NCBI GenBank assembly: GCA_023231115.1
Contig: JALNWA010000022.1
Location: forward strand, 1-6,662
Direction of reading: 5' to 3'
DNA length: 6,662 nt
From: Candidatus Altimarinota bacterium
Lineage (GTDB): Bacteria; Patescibacteriota; Gracilibacteria; UBA1369; LOWO2-01-FULL-3
Below, in pieces: positions 6,284 through 6,662 of this stretch (its first letter is position 1; the number at the start of each line of letters is the position of its first letter). Position numbers and translations under genes: made by a program. Below the pieces are notes generated by a model. That model made no database searches. It was not told where the DNA came from and saw only the letters and a list, made by a program, of their open reading frames with translations.

Positions 6284-6662
6284 ATGAAAGTTCTATTAAA
6301 TAAAGATGTTAAAAAATTAGGATACAGAGGGGATATTGTGAATGTAAAAACAGGATATTTCACAAATTATCTGCTTCCTGAAGGATTGGCCGTTATGGCT
6401 GACGAAAGCGTTGTTAAGCTTCAAGATTCAAGAAAAGCTAAGCTTGTAATGAAGAAAGAGCAACTTGTTGAAAACGCTAAAGAAGTAATCAAAAAACTTA
6501 AGGGTCTTGTTATCACATTCTCTAAGAAAATCACTTCAAAAGGAAAACTTTACGGAGGTCTTTCAGCTGACGATATCGCTGATGAGATTTTCGCAAAGAC
6601 TAACATAAAACTTGAACCTTCAAACCTTAAAGCTGAACATATCAAGGAAATTGGAACACACA
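6284..6662 (+). CDS. rplI: 50S ribosomal protein L9, 3' end outside window
   Basis: L9 binds 23S rRNA at the base of the L1 stalk and helps maintain reading frame. From ATG 6284 the frame is open to the window end (126 codons), and the family is about 150 aa, so perhaps 20-25 residues are missing. The N-terminal RNA-binding domain is clear: M-K-V-L-L-N-K-D-V-K-K-L-G (1-13), G-D-I-V-N-V-K-T-G-Y (16-25) and N-Y-L-L-P-E-G-L-A (28-36). The long connecting helix spans about 40-75. The C-terminal domain shows K-L-Y-G-G-L-S-A-D-D-I-A (88-99) and H-I-K-E-I-G-T-H (119-126). The usual arginine of G-Y-x-R-N is threonine here (T27). The leader AATCAAAAAAACA has no Shine-Dalgarno. A terminator and a 67-nt gap separate it from the upstream cluster. 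Confidence 0.95.
   Translation, partial: MKVLLNKDVKKLGYRGDIVNVKTGYFTNYLLPEGLAVMADESVVKLQDSRKAKLVMKKEQLVENAKEVIKKLKGLVITFSKKITSKGKLYGGLSADDIADEIFAKTNIKLEPSNLKAEHIKEIGTH

Overview
This is a 6.7 kb AT-rich bacterial chromosomal segment made mostly of housekeeping genes. It uses the standard genetic code: TGA ends the first gene, and no in-frame TGA interrupts the others. Six start codons are visible, and none has a clear Shine-Dalgarno sequence; their leaders are A-rich instead. The isoleucyl-tRNA synthetase is the archaeal/eukaryotic-like type 2 form. Short intergenic gaps, leaderless-looking starts, IleS2 and a membrane-anchored (non-lipoprotein) binding protein next to secG would fit a Candidate Phyla Radiation/Patescibacteria genome or a similar under-sampled lineage. 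That placement is inference only; there is no rRNA or other decisive marker here.

Layout from left to right. Positions 1-262 hold the C-terminal end of adenylosuccinate lyase (purB, + strand), which carries an unusual Gly-Cys-Ser repeat tail. Positions 604-263 (- strand) hold an unrecognised 113-residue protein. It is convergent with purB and its stop codon directly abuts the purB stop. A near-consensus sigma-70 promoter (TTGACA-N17-TAGAAT, - strand, 666-638) lies upstream of it in the divergent intergenic region. Positions 736-6216 form a tight + strand cluster with gaps of 4, 7 and 10 nt: ileS, a four-helix membrane protein of the YvlD/phage-holin-IV family, secG, and an SBP_bac_5-type peptide-binding protein. 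A hairpin followed by a T-rich stretch closes this cluster. Positions 6284-6662 hold the start of rplI (ribosomal protein L9), cut by the window end.

The cluster mixes translation (ileS, rplI), protein export (secG) and envelope functions (YvlD-like protein, binding protein), so it looks like co-transcription of growth-related genes rather than one pathway. I do not see a mobile element, CRISPR array, RNA gene or defence system. The least explained parts are the purB tail and the small minus-strand gene. No stretch longer than about 130 bases lacks a gene.
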